From an uncultured Oscillospiraceae bacterium (GTDB taxonomy: Bacteria; Bacillota; Clostridia; Oscillospirales; Oscillospiraceae): a stretch of 6,127 bases of DNA. The translations under genes were made by a program, and so were the position numbers. The DNA is taken from positions 1-6,127 of the forward strand of contig CAJULJ010000113.1 of assembly GCA_910587395.1 (NCBI GenBank). Direction: 5' to 3'. The stretch's first letter is position 1, and each line of letters opens with the position of its first letter. The notes beneath the pieces were generated by a model that saw only the letters and a list, made by a program, of their open reading frames with translations, was not told the DNA's origin and searched no databases. Shown piece by piece: positions 6,040-6,127 of the stretch.

Positions 6040-6127
6040 TCAGCATTTTGAGCGTATGTAGGAGAGCATCCGGTCCTCCAGGGTCACGTCCGTGTCGGTG
6101 AAGCTGACCTTCACCACATATTTCCCG
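6040..6127 (-). CDS. C-terminal end of a small TnpW-like transposon protein (runs off right edge)
   Basis: The last 28 residues before a TGA at 6042-6040 begin GKYVVKVSFTDTDVTLED and end RMLSYIRSKC. The pattern G-x-Y-V-V-x-V-x-F-(S/T)-x-T-(6-7 residues)-E-D-(R/K)-(M/I)-x-x-(Y/L)-I resembles the small TnpW proteins of Tn4451-like clostridial transposons as I remember them. Those are tens of residues long and have no established function to my knowledge. Only the C-terminus is in the window, so length and start cannot be checked. It reads in the same direction as the recombinase operon, 135 bp upstream of it, and no terminator is visible between them, so co-transcription is possible. The context next to serine recombinases agrees with a TnpW assignment. 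The frame itself is well supported; the family name is less certain. Confidence 0.6.
   Translation of the reverse strand, partial: GKYVVKVSFTDTDVTLEDRMLSYIRSKC

Overview
The window looks like the integration/excision end of a mobile element, probably an integrative and conjugative element or conjugative transposon, from a moderately GC-rich gut-type Firmicute such as a Clostridia/Oscillospiraceae-like host. This rests on strong AGGAG-type ribosome binding sites, GC-rich codon use with open antisense frames, and protein families typical of clostridial mobile elements. No host housekeeping gene is present, so the species assignment is inference.

All genes lie on the minus strand, so biological reading order is right to left. 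At the right edge is the last 28 residues of a small TnpW-like protein (6040-6127). A 135-bp intergenic region follows (5905-6039), with an imperfect inverted repeat of about 90 bp enclosing a candidate promoter. Next comes a tight four-gene operon. Three complete large serine recombinases (5904-4258, 4256-2553, 2556-943; 548, 567 and 537 aa) are followed by a short 125-aa resolvase-domain protein (953-576). The junctions are a 1-nt gap, a 4-nt overlap (ATGA) and an 11-nt overlap, which suggests translational coupling. Two starts are set by ribosome binding sites and differ from the longest open frames: 4256 rather than 4364, and 953 rather than 977.

The three large recombinases are divergent paralogs. 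Each keeps the nucleophilic serine, the catalytic arginines, a four-cysteine zinc ribbon, a helical coiled-coil segment and a shared C-terminal motif. The fourth protein keeps the arginine-rich SRLGRD motif but has alanine where the nucleophilic serine should be, and it has no DNA-binding domain. It is therefore predicted to be a catalytically dead partner or regulator, and it is the most interesting item here.

Downstream of the operon (302-575) no gene is seen. The region holds a strong GC-rich hairpin (525-564) without a U-tract, a weaker inverted repeat near 431-464, and the upstream region of an IS256/Mutator-type transposase. The first 100 codons of that transposase run off the left edge (1-301). 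The end of the recombinase-carrying element and the end of the insertion sequence may both lie in this gap, but neither can be located from this window alone.

Adjacent triplets of serine integrases are, to my recollection, already described in some Firmicute conjugative elements, so the triplet is not new in itself. The possible novelty is the coupled serine-less fourth protein and the structured control region.
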